Source of the DNA: Paracoccaceae bacterium
GTDB taxonomy: Bacteria; Pseudomonadota; Alphaproteobacteria; Rhodobacterales; Rhodobacteraceae
Reading direction: 5' to 3'
Assembly: GCA_026706985.1 (NCBI GenBank)
Contig: JAPOXR010000030.1
Location: 1-64,000, forward strand
Length of the DNA stretch: 64,000 bases
Shown: in pieces, positions 17,653 to 26,016 of the stretch
Position numbering within the stretch: the stretch's first letter is position 1
Layout of the letters: each line of letters begins with the position of its first letter
Made by a program: the position numbers and the translations under genes
Notes under the pieces: generated by a model
What the model was told of the DNA's origin: nothing
The model's input: only the letters and a program-made list of their open reading frames with translations
Database searches by the model: none

Positions 17653-18864
17653 ATGACCATACAATACCAAATCCCGGGCAACTGGATATTCTATGACCCG
17701 GTGGCAATCTCCGCTGAACTGATAGAAGCAAAGGCGTCAATATTGTCGCTCGCCAACATTCCATTCCAGCGATCCTGGGCCGAAAAGCTCGGGGAAATAG
17801 AACTGAAGCGTGAAGTTGCGGGCACGGCGCGTATCGAAGGTGCCGTCTTCACCGAACGCGAGTTTGAGGAAGCGGTTTCAGACAACCCTTCGGATGAGCA
17901 TTTCAGCCGGTCACAGCGGCAGGCCTGCGCAGCTATAAATACATACCGATGGATTGAAGCGCTGGAACAGGACAGGCCAATCGATGAGGACTTTATCAAG
18001 GAGATTCACCGACGTATTGTAACGGGTTGTGATGAAGATCATTGTCCGCCCGGACAATTGCGCGGAGACGGCCACAACGTAACATTTGGCCGTCCTCGGC
18101 ACCGTGGGGCCGAAGGTGGCACCGAGTGCAGGAACGCCTTTCGATTGCTGATCGGCGCATTCAACGGAGAATTCCGGGGACATGACCCCCTGATACAGGC
18201 ATCAGCCATGCACTATCACATAGCTGCTATGCATTTATTCCATGACGGCAACGGCCGGACAGCACGCGCGCTCGAAGCATTTCTTCTGAGGCGGGGACTT
18301 CTGAAGGATACGCTGTTTGTCGCGATGTCCAACTACTATTACGAAGAAAAGGACCGGTATCTTGCGTGTCTGAGTGCGGTCAGGCAGCAGAATTTCGACC
18401 TAACCCCTTTCATCAAGTTCAGCTTGGCAGGCATCTCTAAACAATGCGGGAGACTGCTCGGAGAAATCAGAATTTCTGTGCAAAGGAGCCTGTTCCGGGA
18501 CGTCATGGGACAGATGTATGGACGATTACGATCTACGCGTAAGCGTGCATTGGCCCAGAGACAATACGCAATATTGGATGAACTTCTCGGCATGGATAAC
18601 GGCATGGAGTATCGCGATCTGTACGAGCTGATGCAAAAACATTACGACACATTGAAGAATCCAATCAGAGCGTATGTGCGGGACTTGAACCATTTATCGG
18701 GACTGGAGGCCATCATTGTGCGTCGGACAGGCAACCACGAACTGGAACAAAAAATCGTGATCTCCATACGATTGGAGTGGGCGACTGAAATTACAGAAAC
18801 GGCGTTTTACCGGCATATCAACCGACTTCCCGAAGCAAAAACGCGCCTTATCACGTCGGGTTAG
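17653..18864 (+). CDS. Fic family protein, class II self-inhibited
   Basis: 403 residues. The Fic core motif HLFHDGNGRTAR (about 193-204) carries the catalytic His and the phosphate-binding GNGR; the usual HPF proline is Leu. An N-terminal inhibitory helix motif TARIEG (58-63, the TxxxEG form) marks a protein that blocks its own ATP site and needs no separate antitoxin. A C-terminal winged-helix-like part follows (LEAIIVRR segment). Fic enzymes transfer AMP to a hydroxyl on target proteins. The gene stands alone after an AT-rich promoter, and ends against a dead ATPase gene on the opposite strand. Confidence 0.9.
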   Translation: MTIQYQIPGNWIFYDPVAISAELIEAKASILSLANIPFQRSWAEKLGEIELKREVAGTARIEGAVFTEREFEEAVSDNPSDEHFSRSQRQACAAINTYRWIEALEQDRPIDEDFIKEIHRRIVTGCDEDHCPPGQLRGDGHNVTFGRPRHRGAEGGTECRNAFRLLIGAFNGEFRGHDPLIQASAMHYHIAAMHLFHDGNGRTARALEAFLLRRGLLKDTLFVAMSNYYYEEKDRYLACLSAVRQQNFDLTPFIKFSLAGISKQCGRLLGEIRISVQRSLFRDVMGQMYGRLRSTRKRALAQRQYAILDELLGMDNGMEYRDLYELMQKHYDTLKNPIRAYVRDLNHLSGLEAIIVRRTGNHELEQKIVISIRLEWATEITETAFYRHINRLPEAKTRLITSG

Positions 18865-19262
18865 GGCCGCGGCCCGAGAGTCTTTTTCCAACCGGCCAGA
18901 CTGTCGACGATACGCGGCAGAGTCGGCACATTTGCCGAACCCGTGAGGAGGAAACAGCACGGGCGGTAATCCTCACCGGCTGATTTCCTGATCGTCAGCA
19001 GCAACGCGGGAACGCGTTAAACCTCATCGATGACAACCCGGTCCGAGCCCCGGATGAATCCGGTTGGATCGTAACGGACAGCATCAAGCGCTGGCTGGTC
19101 GTCGAGGGTGCTGTAGGATCGGTCAGCTTCCTTTATCCGTTTTACGGACGTTGTGTTACCTGCCCCCGGTGTCAGCATTGAGAACCGCGGGCTTATCCGA
19201 AAGCGCCTCTCAAGCCTGTGCTCCACCGACCGCGTGAACATTCCGTCCGCAGGCGCCGGCAA
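18861..19262 (-). pseudogene. AAA+ ATPase (DUF4143 type), nonsense-mutated remnant
   Basis: The minus strand first gives a frame with GAGNTTSVKRI (a decayed Walker A), ADRSYSTLDDQPALDAVRYDPTGFI and DRVVIDEV, where a TAA at 19017-19019 stops it. Reading on in the same frame gives RVPALLLTIRKS and FLLTGSANVPTLPRIVDSLAG, both standard for this ATPase family. The stop falls exactly where the family has Gln in DEVQRVP. The remainder of the protein is missing past 18861, at the fic stop. The gene is therefore a truncated and nonsense-mutated relic. The 330 bases beyond it to the LacI operator hold nothing I recognise. Confidence 0.75.
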
Positions 19263-19589
19263 TTGGAGTCATCCCTGCCGGTAGATTGGAAATCGATCGA
19301 CCACAATCTGGGTGGCGGGGGCTGGCCGAGACCTTCCACTGCGCCGGTGTTCAGCCTCGTTTCATGGGCTTTTGGAACAATCAAAAATCAGCAGGCTGTC
19401 GTGCTGATAGGTGCGATCGATGGGAGACACAGCAGGAGTGGCTGGGCGCACCGTTTCCTCCAATTGCTACCCGGGGCGGGCAGCAGCGGTTATTGTTGCG
19501 ACGCCGGGGTTTGATGGAGTTCGGTAATGACGCCTGATCATCCGTGTCACCTGTAAGGCGGCCTTGTCAGGGGTGTTGCTTGACTTGTT

Positions 19590-19605
19590 ATGACATCGAT
19601 GTCAT
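19590..19605. promoter_or_regulatory. LacI-type operator, perfect 16-bp palindrome
   Basis: ATGACATCGATGTCAT is a perfect palindrome with the central CG of LacI-family operators, 42 bp before the GTG start of the lacI-type gene. A TTGACT at 19580-19585 lies just upstream, so the operator falls between the -35 and -10 positions. This predicts repression of the regulator and the transport operon behind it by its own product. Confidence 0.75.
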
Positions 19606-19647
19606 TAAGGCTGTATACCGGAAACACCGGTGCAATTGGGGGGTTGC

Positions 19648-20733
19648 GTGGCAACGATCTATGATGTCGCCCGGGCAGCGGGGGTATCGCCGAAAACCGT
19701 GAGCCGGGTCCTGAATGGTGACGCGCCGGTCGGGCGGGATACGCGTAAGGCGGTTGAGGCGGCGATGTCGGATCTTGGCTATGTGCCCTCAAATGCGGCG
19801 CGTATGATGCGGTCAAACCGGTCGGGGCTGGTTGGATTGATCACCGGGGCGCTCAGTCACAAGCTTGAGCCGATGGAGCCGACCGGTCTGCCGGACCTGT
19901 ATATTGTACAGGGGATCCAGAAGGTGATGGCCGACAACGGTAAGACGCTGATCATCGCCGACACCGGCGGGGTATCGGCCAAGGTGCCGCAATTGGTGCG
20001 CACCTTCCTGCAGCACCGGGTCGAGGCGCTGATTTATGCCGCCGACTATCACAAGCAGGTAACGCAGCTGTCCGGTGTCGGGGGTTGCCCGGTGGTCCTG
20101 GTCAATTGCTTCGATGCCGACGGAACTCCGGCGATCCTGCCGGATGACGAAAGGTGCCAGTTCGATCTTGTGACCGATCTGATCGGCTCGGGGCATGAGC
20201 GCATAGCGCATTTCACGCTTGATCCGGAAATCGTGGCGACAGGGCTGCGCTCGAAAGGTTACCGCAAGGCCCTTGAAGTGGCTGGAATCCCCTATGACGG
20301 AGCATTGGAAATAACCGCGCGGCAGACGATCGAGGGTGACGATGGCGGGCTGCTGCGAAGCGCACTCGACTCGGTTTTATCGCTCGAGCGGCCGCCAAGC
20401 GTGATCTGCTGCGGAAATGATGAGATGGCGCTGCGTCTTTACGGGTTGATCCGGTCACAGGGGCTTCGCATTCCCGAAGATGTTTCCGTCGCCGGTTTCG
20501 ACAATTACAGGACTATCGTCGAGACGCTCTATCCGCCATTGACCACGGTTGAGCTGCCTTATCCGGCGATGGGAAGAAGGGCGGCGGAGACCGCTCTCGG
20601 TATGATCAAGGGCGAAAGCGGGCAGCATGCGGGTCCGGAATTGGTTCCCGGACCCGTCCATTGGCGGTCATCCGTGACCGCACTGAACTCCGTGACGAAA
20701 TTCAGGAGCAAGAGAAGGAGTATGTCATTATGA
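19648..20733 (+). CDS. LacI family transcriptional regulator
   Basis: 361 residues from a GTG at 19648, chosen because it follows a GGGGGG Shine-Dalgarno-like run and starts the family pattern ATIYDVARAAGVSPKTVSRVLN; a GTG six codons earlier has no such site. The helix-turn-helix is at residues 1-25, the hinge near 50-60, and the rest is a periplasmic-binding-like effector domain (GLVGLITG, VICCGNDEMALRLYG, VSVAGFDN). The stop overlaps the binding-protein start (ATGA), so the regulator is the first gene of the operon it should control. The effector is probably the imported sugar or its breakdown product. Confidence 0.9.
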   Translation: MATIYDVARAAGVSPKTVSRVLNGDAPVGRDTRKAVEAAMSDLGYVPSNAARMMRSNRSGLVGLITGALSHKLEPMEPTGLPDLYIVQGIQKVMADNGKTLIIADTGGVSAKVPQLVRTFLQHRVEALIYAADYHKQVTQLSGVGGCPVVLVNCFDADGTPAILPDDERCQFDLVTDLIGSGHERIAHFTLDPEIVATGLRSKGYRKALEVAGIPYDGALEITARQTIEGDDGGLLRSALDSVLSLERPPSVICCGNDEMALRLYGLIRSQGLRIPEDVSVAGFDNYRTIVETLYPPLTTVELPYPAMGRRAAETALGMIKGESGQHAGPELVPGPVHWRSSVTALNSVTKFRSKRRSMSL

Positions 20734-21989
20734 AACTGCGAAATTTTGCAACGGCACTCGCTGCCGGCACACTGGCCGCTGTGGCAGCCGATGCGCAGAA
20801 TAACGTGACCATGTGGTATCATGGCGCCGGTAATCACGTTGAGGGGGAACTCATCAACCAGATTGTCGACGACTTCAATGCCATGCAGGGGGACTGGAAC
20901 GTCACCCTCGAGAGCTTTCCGCAGGAAAGTTACAACGATTCGGTTGAAGCGGCTGCGCTCGCAGGCAACCTGCCCTGCATCATCGATGTCGATGGCCCGG
21001 TGATGCCGCGTTGGGCCTGGGCCGGCTATCTGCAGCCACTGCCCATCGATGCCGCGAAAATCGCCGATTTCCTGCCCGGCACCAAGGGCATCTGGAACGA
21101 CACCCTGTATTCGATCGGTCTCTGGGACGCGGCTGTCGCGCTTTATGCCCGCCAGTCGACGCTTGAAGAGTTGGGGCTGCGCACGCCGACGCTCGACAAT
21201 CCGTGGTCGCGGGAAGAATTCCAGGCAGCGCTCGATGCGGCCAAGGATTCGGACAATTACGAATATGCGCTCGACCTCGGCATGGCGTGGAAAGGAGAAT
21301 GGTTCCCGTATGCGTTCGGTCCGTTCATTCAAAGCTTCGGCGGCGACATGATCGACCGCTCTAACTACACAACGGCTGAAGGGGCGCTGAATGGCGATGC
21401 CGCGCTCGCTTTCGGCGAGTGGTGGCAGAACCTTTTCGCCGGCGGCTACGCCCCGGGCAACAGCCAGGACGGGGCTGACCGCGACACCGGATTCATCGAA
21501 GGCAGATACGCCTTTGCCTGGAACGGCAATTGGGCAGCGGTCGCGACGATGGACGGTGGCGTCGATGATGTCATGTTCCTGCCGGCGCCGGATCTCGGCA
21601 ACGGACCGACAATCGGTGCGGCGTCATGGCAATTCGGTGTCACCTCGACCTGCGAGCATCCCGACGGCGCGGTTGCCTGGATCGAACATGCCATTCAGGA
21701 TGAATATCTGGCCGCATTCTCGGATGGTATCGGCCTGATCCCTTCGACTCCGTCAGCAGCGGCCATGACCGCCAACTATGCGCCGGGCGGTGCCCTTGAA
21801 GTATTCTTCGGACTTTCCAACGCACAGGCTCTGGTGCGGCCGGTGACCCCCGGTTACCCGGTTGTGGCGAAAATCTTCGAAAAGGCACTGGCGGATATCG
21901 CCGACGGTGCCGACGTGGCCAACACGCTTGATGCCGCGGTTGACGAGATTGACGCCGATATCGAGGCCAATAACGGCTACGGTAACTGA
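20730..21989 (+). CDS. ABC sugar transporter, extracellular solute-binding protein
   Basis: 419 residues from the ATG at 20730, which has GGAG nine bases upstream and overlaps the lacI stop; a longer frame from 20661 runs inside lacI and is rejected. An Ala-rich Sec signal peptide occupies about residues 1-22 and the mature protein starts near QNNVTMWYHG. The fold blocks IIDVDGPVMPRWAWAGYLQPL and YARQSTLEELG are characteristic of family 1 (maltose-type) binding proteins. It should deliver an oligosaccharide to the two permeases downstream. Specificity is unknown; the neighbouring beta-propeller glycosidase suggests a fructose- or arabinose-containing glycoside. Confidence 0.92.
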   Translation: MKLRNFATALAAGTLAAVAADAQNNVTMWYHGAGNHVEGELINQIVDDFNAMQGDWNVTLESFPQESYNDSVEAAALAGNLPCIIDVDGPVMPRWAWAGYLQPLPIDAAKIADFLPGTKGIWNDTLYSIGLWDAAVALYARQSTLEELGLRTPTLDNPWSREEFQAALDAAKDSDNYEYALDLGMAWKGEWFPYAFGPFIQSFGGDMIDRSNYTTAEGALNGDAALAFGEWWQNLFAGGYAPGNSQDGADRDTGFIEGRYAFAWNGNWAAVATMDGGVDDVMFLPAPDLGNGPTIGAASWQFGVTSTCEHPDGAVAWIEHAIQDEYLAAFSDGIGLIPSTPSAAAMTANYAPGGALEVFFGLSNAQALVRPVTPGYPVVAKIFEKALADIADGADVANTLDAAVDEIDADIEANNGYGN

Positions 21990-21998
21990 TTTCGGATA

Positions 21999-22027
21999 GC
22001 GGGCGGACCGGAACCCGGCCCGCCCGC
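21999..22027 (+). promoter_or_regulatory. GC-rich intercistronic hairpin after the binding-protein gene
   Basis: GCGGGCGG at 21999-22006 pairs with CCGCCCGC at 22020-22027, with an inner CCGG/CCGG pairing, starting 10 nt after the SBP stop. No T-run follows, so it is more likely an mRNA stabiliser that protects the upstream cistron than a full terminator. Confidence 0.65.
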
Positions 22028-22043
22028 CTGAGCGGATGCCGCA

Positions 22044-23114
22044 ATGGCATCGAGGCTGACACAACAGAATCGTGCGGGCTGGCTGATGGCCGGGCCCGCA
22101 TTCCTGCTGATCGCGGCATTCCTGATCGTCCCCTTTCTCATGGCGATTGGATTCTCTTTCACAAACCAGCGCCTTGTCTCGCCGAACCCGACCGAATGGG
22201 TCGGCACTGCGAATTACGAGCGCCTCTTCGGCTTCGCCATTCTCACTCTTGACGCCGAGCGTGACGGTGACGGTGCGGTCAGGCTGAAGGACGGTGCGCC
22301 CGTATATCCGTCGCTTCGCTCCTACACCCGCAACCGGGAAGGGTTTCCGAAGTATTTCCGCAAGCGCGAATTATTCAGTTTCGCATCCGGAGACGACCGC
22401 CGCACATTCGTGCTGGCAACCGATGTCGTATTTCTGAAAGCCGTGCGCAACACGTTATTTTTCGTCATGATCGTCGCACCGCTGCAGGCAGCTGCGGCTT
22501 TGGGTCTGGCGCTGCTCATCAACCGGAAGATCCGGGGCATCAACTTCTTCAGGACAATCTATTTCATGCCCGTCGTGATCTCGATGGTCGTGGTTTCGAT
22601 GTTATGGCGGTTCATCTATGACGGCCAGAACGGGCTGTTGAACACGCTTCTCGGGCTGCTGACCTTCGGTTGGTTCGAGCCTGTCGACTGGCTGGGGCAG
22701 ACATCCACCGCGCTGCCTTCGATCATGGCAATGTCCATCTGGCAGGGCGTCGGCTTCCATATGATCATCTGGCTTTCGGGGCTGCAGACAATCCCGGCAT
22801 CACTCTATGAAGCGGCAAAAATCGAAGGTTCGTCGCGCTGGCAGACCTTTCGCTATGTGACATGGCCGGGCCTGCGCAACACTGCAATCCTGGTGATGAT
22901 CATCATCACCATGCAGGCATTCACACTGTATCCGCAGATCGCGGTCATGACCGGAGGCGGCCCGCTCGACAGCACGCAATCCATTGTCTTCCAGATGGTT
23001 GAACGCGGATATGGAAGACAGGATATTTCCGGCGGATCGACAATTTCCGTTTTCCTCTTCCTGTTCGTGCTTTCGATTTCGCTCCTGCAGCGTTGGCTGA
23101 CGCGGGAGAAGTGA
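22044..23114 (+). CDS. ABC sugar transporter permease (MalF type)
   Basis: 356-residue inner-membrane subunit. The first membrane segment (residues 13-35) is followed by a ~70-residue charged periplasmic insertion (DAERDGDGAVRLKDG onward), as in other longer MalF-like permeases, then five more segments. The EAA loop that contacts the ATPase reads EAAKIEGSSRWQTFRYVTWPGL (about 254-275 in part). The gene begins after the stabilising hairpin and its stop is one base from the next start. It forms a heterodimer with the following permease. Confidence 0.93.
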   Translation: MASRLTQQNRAGWLMAGPAFLLIAAFLIVPFLMAIGFSFTNQRLVSPNPTEWVGTANYERLFGFAILTLDAERDGDGAVRLKDGAPVYPSLRSYTRNREGFPKYFRKRELFSFASGDDRRTFVLATDVVFLKAVRNTLFFVMIVAPLQAAAALGLALLINRKIRGINFFRTIYFMPVVISMVVVSMLWRFIYDGQNGLLNTLLGLLTFGWFEPVDWLGQTSTALPSIMAMSIWQGVGFHMIIWLSGLQTIPASLYEAAKIEGSSRWQTFRYVTWPGLRNTAILVMIIITMQAFTLYPQIAVMTGGGPLDSTQSIVFQMVERGYGRQDISGGSTISVFLFLFVLSISLLQRWLTREK

Positions 23115-23115
23115 C

Positions 23116-23985
23116 ATGACCCTGGAGCGCAAAGTCAGGCTCAGCGGGCTTTACCTCTTCCTCGGATTCATCGCCTGCATCTTCGTTTTGCCGATTGTCT
23201 TCATGGTCATGTCGTCGCTGAAACCGGACCTGCAGCTGCTGAGCGACAGCTCGTCAATGCGCGCATTTCTTCCGGTAGGCGACATCGGGGTCGACAATTA
23301 CCGTGATGCCTTCAGCCGGGCACCGGTGGGATTGTTCATCTTCAACTCGGTCTTCATCACCGCGACCACGCTGCTGCTGTCGCTGTTCCTGGCCTCAATC
23401 GCCGCCTTCTCCTTCGTGTTCATCGAATGGCGCGGCAAGGCGGTTGTGCTGGCGATTATCATCGCGACCTATATCCTGCCTTTCGAAACCGTTGCCGTTC
23501 CCCTGCTCCTCTTGGTGAACAACCTGCCCTGGCTGAGCACCGAAGGCGTCACCTGGGGCTGGCTCAACTCCTACCAGGTGCAGATCGTGCCTTGGATCAT
23601 CCGGGCATTGGAGATCTTTCTGTTTGTCCAGTATTTCCGTGATCTGCCGCGCGATCTTGTTGAGTCGGCCCGGGTCGAAGGCGCAAGCTGGTTTCAGATC
23701 TACCGCCGGGTGGTAATGCCGCTGTCCGGGCCGGTGATCGCCACGGTCGCGATCCTGAAATTTCTCGAAATGTACAATAACCAGTTCATCTGGCCGATCA
23801 TGGTTGTGCAGGAAGAGGGTTTGAGGCCCATCATGGTGGGGCTGCTCTATTTCTTCCAGCTGAACACGGCATGGGGTGAGATCATGGCATATCTCACCAT
23901 CATCACGGTGCCGGTGCTGGCATTCTATCTGATGCTGCAGCGCGCCTTCATCGCCTCGATCGCATCAACCGGCGTCAAGGGGTAG
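23116..23985 (+). CDS. ABC sugar transporter permease (MalG type)
   Basis: 289 residues with six predicted membrane segments; the cytoplasmic EAA loop is ESARVEGASWFQIYRRVVMP near the C-terminal third. Length and topology match MalG/LacG-type subunits. Located one base after the MalF-like gene and two bases before the glycosidase gene, so translation is likely coupled. Pairs with the upstream permease and docks the ATPase encoded at 24946. Confidence 0.93.
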   Translation: MTLERKVRLSGLYLFLGFIACIFVLPIVFMVMSSLKPDLQLLSDSSSMRAFLPVGDIGVDNYRDAFSRAPVGLFIFNSVFITATTLLLSLFLASIAAFSFVFIEWRGKAVVLAIIIATYILPFETVAVPLLLLVNNLPWLSTEGVTWGWLNSYQVQIVPWIIRALEIFLFVQYFRDLPRDLVESARVEGASWFQIYRRVVMPLSGPVIATVAILKFLEMYNNQFIWPIMVVQEEGLRPIMVGLLYFFQLNTAWGEIMAYLTIITVPVLAFYLMLQRAFIASIASTGVKG

Positions 23986-23987
23986 GC

Positions 23988-24944
23988 ATGCTGACACTTG
24001 CGGATCATTGGGTGTGGGACAGCTGGTATCTGCATGACGGCACCCGTTGGCACTGCTGGTTTCTGAAGGCGCCAAAATCCATCGGCGACCCGGAACTCCG
24101 GCATTGGAATGTCACCCAGGGCCATGCGGTCAGTTACGATCTCATCACCTGGGAGCACCGCGGAACCTCACTTACACCCTCCGCAGGCCCGGCCTGGGAT
24201 GACAGCACCGTCTGGACCGGATCGGCACTGCGCGGGCATGACGGTCACTGGCACTATTTTTACACCGGAACCTCGGCGGCGGAAGAGGCACGGATTCAGC
24301 GCATCGGTCACGCTGTCAGCAAAGATCTGGAAAGCTGGGAGCGGGTGGGCGATGGCCTCTGCCTTGATCTGACAGGCCCGAATGCCATTTGTTATGAGAC
24401 TGAATGGGAGGGCCGCTGGCATGACCGCGCCATGCGTGATCCCTGGGTCATGAAGGATCCGGACGAGCCGGGATGGCTGATGTATTTCACTGCGCGTGCC
24501 GACGGGGTCAGGGAAATCAATGATGCCGGATGTATCGGGTTTGCCACTTCCCCCGACCTGATAAGCTGGACGCTGCAGCCGCCACTGTTCACAGGCGGCT
24601 GGGGCCAGCTCGAAGTGCCGCAGGTAATGCCGATCGGTGGTGATTGGTACTGCTTCTTCTGCATGGATCCGGAACAACAGGCGCGGTGGAACAGGGATCG
24701 CAACGGTCGTATCGGGCGCGGCACGCACTATCTGATCAGCGGATCCCCGCGCGGTCCCTGGCACCTGCCGACAGGCGGCGGTCTGGACACGAAAGCCCTT
24801 CGCTATGCCGGCCGCATTGTCGAACATGACGGTCTCAAACTGCTTGGATTCCGGGATGACGGACCGGATGGCTTCGGTGGCTATATCATGGATCCCGCAC
24901 CCGTTTTCAGGCGTGCGGACGGAACCCTGACGCTGGAGCGCTGA
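23988..24944 (+). CDS. Cytoplasmic glycoside hydrolase, five-blade propeller (GH32/GH43-like)
   Basis: 318 residues, no signal peptide. The repeated SYDLITWEHR, SKDLESWERV and SPDLISWTLQ blocks are the blade signatures of furanosidase propellers. Candidate acidic triad: D11 in HWVWDSWYL, D151 in RDPWV and E209 in LEVPQV, placed like the WMNDPNG, RDP and ECP sites of GH32 beta-fructosidases, with WTGSA (76-80) matching their FSGSA block. The first motif is divergent, so GH43 or another propeller family is possible. It should split the imported glycoside inside the cell. Confidence 0.7.
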   Translation: MLTLADHWVWDSWYLHDGTRWHCWFLKAPKSIGDPELRHWNVTQGHAVSYDLITWEHRGTSLTPSAGPAWDDSTVWTGSALRGHDGHWHYFYTGTSAAEEARIQRIGHAVSKDLESWERVGDGLCLDLTGPNAICYETEWEGRWHDRAMRDPWVMKDPDEPGWLMYFTARADGVREINDAGCIGFATSPDLISWTLQPPLFTGGWGQLEVPQVMPIGGDWYCFFCMDPEQQARWNRDRNGRIGRGTHYLISGSPRGPWHLPTGGGLDTKALRYAGRIVEHDGLKLLGFRDDGPDGFGGYIMDPAPVFRRADGTLTLER

Positions 24945-24945
24945 C

Positions 24946-26016
24946 ATGGCGGGAATCCAACTTTCCAATCTGCGTAAGCAATTCGGCACTGTGGAAGTGA
25001 TCCGGGGAGTCGATATCGACATCAGGGATGGCGAATTCGTTGTTTTTGTCGGCCCTTCAGGCTGCGGCAAATCCACTCTGCTGAGGCTGATCGCCGGATT
25101 GGAGGACATTACGAGCGGCGAAATCCGGATCGACGGGCGCGTTGTCAACGACCTCGAACCCAAGGAACGCGGCATTGCGATGGTCTTTCAATCCTACGCG
25201 ATTTTTCCGCATATGACGGTGCGCGAAAACATCGCCTTCGGCCTCACCATCCGCCGGGAAAACAGGAAGGCGGTTGAGCAGAAAGTCGCCGAAGCGGCGC
25301 GTATGCTGCAGATGGAGAATCTGCTCGACCGCCGCCCTTCGCAACTCTCGGGCGGCCAGCGGCAGAGGGTGGCCATAGGCCGTGCGATCGTGCGCGACCC
25401 TTCGGTGTTTCTCTTCGATGAACCGCTTTCGAACCTGGATGCGGCACTGCGTATGAGCACGCGCCAGGAAATCGCGGCTTTGCACAGCCAGCTGAAGACC
25501 ACGATGATCTATGTGACCCACGATCAGGTCGAGGCCATGACGCTCGCCGACAAGATCGTGGTGCTGCGCGACGGCGAGGTCATGCAGGCGGGCGAGCCGA
25601 TGCATCTCTATCACCAACCAGCCAACCTGTTTGTCGCCGGTTTTCTGGGTGCACCTTCGATGAATTTCATTTCCGTCACTGTGGCAGCTGTGGATGCCTC
25701 GACGGTCCGGATCTCAGCGCCCGCGATCGACGGATTTGCCGTCGAAAAGAGTGGGCACGGCTTCACCGCCGGCCAACAGGCGACACTCGGTATCCGTCCG
25801 CAGCAATTGCGGCTGGCGCCCAAAGGTACGGGGCCCCTCAACGGCAGGGTGGTACTGACCGAAAGGCTGGGTAGCGAAACCATCGTGGATGTGCGTCTGA
25901 ACTCGAGCGACATCATCGTCGCGGCGCTCCCTGAAGATACGATCCTGCATCCGGGGGACGCGGTTTCCCTCGGCTTCGACCGGGCACATGCGCATTTGTT
26001 TGAAGAAACCCTGTGA
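24946..26016 (+). CDS. ABC sugar transporter ATP-binding protein (MalK/UgpC type)
   Basis: 356 residues. Walker A GPSGCGKST at 36-44, Q-loop in VFQSYAIFPHM, signature LSGGQRQRVAIGRA, Walker B SVFLFDEPLSNLDA, and the switch His in YVTHDQVEAMTLADK. The C-terminal ~120 residues form the OB-like regulatory domain of MalK-type ATPases (FLGAPSMNFI, LGIRPQQLRL). It energises the two permeases. The stop overlaps the GTG of the dehydrogenase gene (GTGA). Confidence 0.95.
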   Translation: MAGIQLSNLRKQFGTVEVIRGVDIDIRDGEFVVFVGPSGCGKSTLLRLIAGLEDITSGEIRIDGRVVNDLEPKERGIAMVFQSYAIFPHMTVRENIAFGLTIRRENRKAVEQKVAEAARMLQMENLLDRRPSQLSGGQRQRVAIGRAIVRDPSVFLFDEPLSNLDAALRMSTRQEIAALHSQLKTTMIYVTHDQVEAMTLADKIVVLRDGEVMQAGEPMHLYHQPANLFVAGFLGAPSMNFISVTVAAVDASTVRISAPAIDGFAVEKSGHGFTAGQQATLGIRPQQLRLAPKGTGPLNGRVVLTERLGSETIVDVRLNSSDIIVAALPEDTILHPGDAVSLGFDRAHAHLFEETL

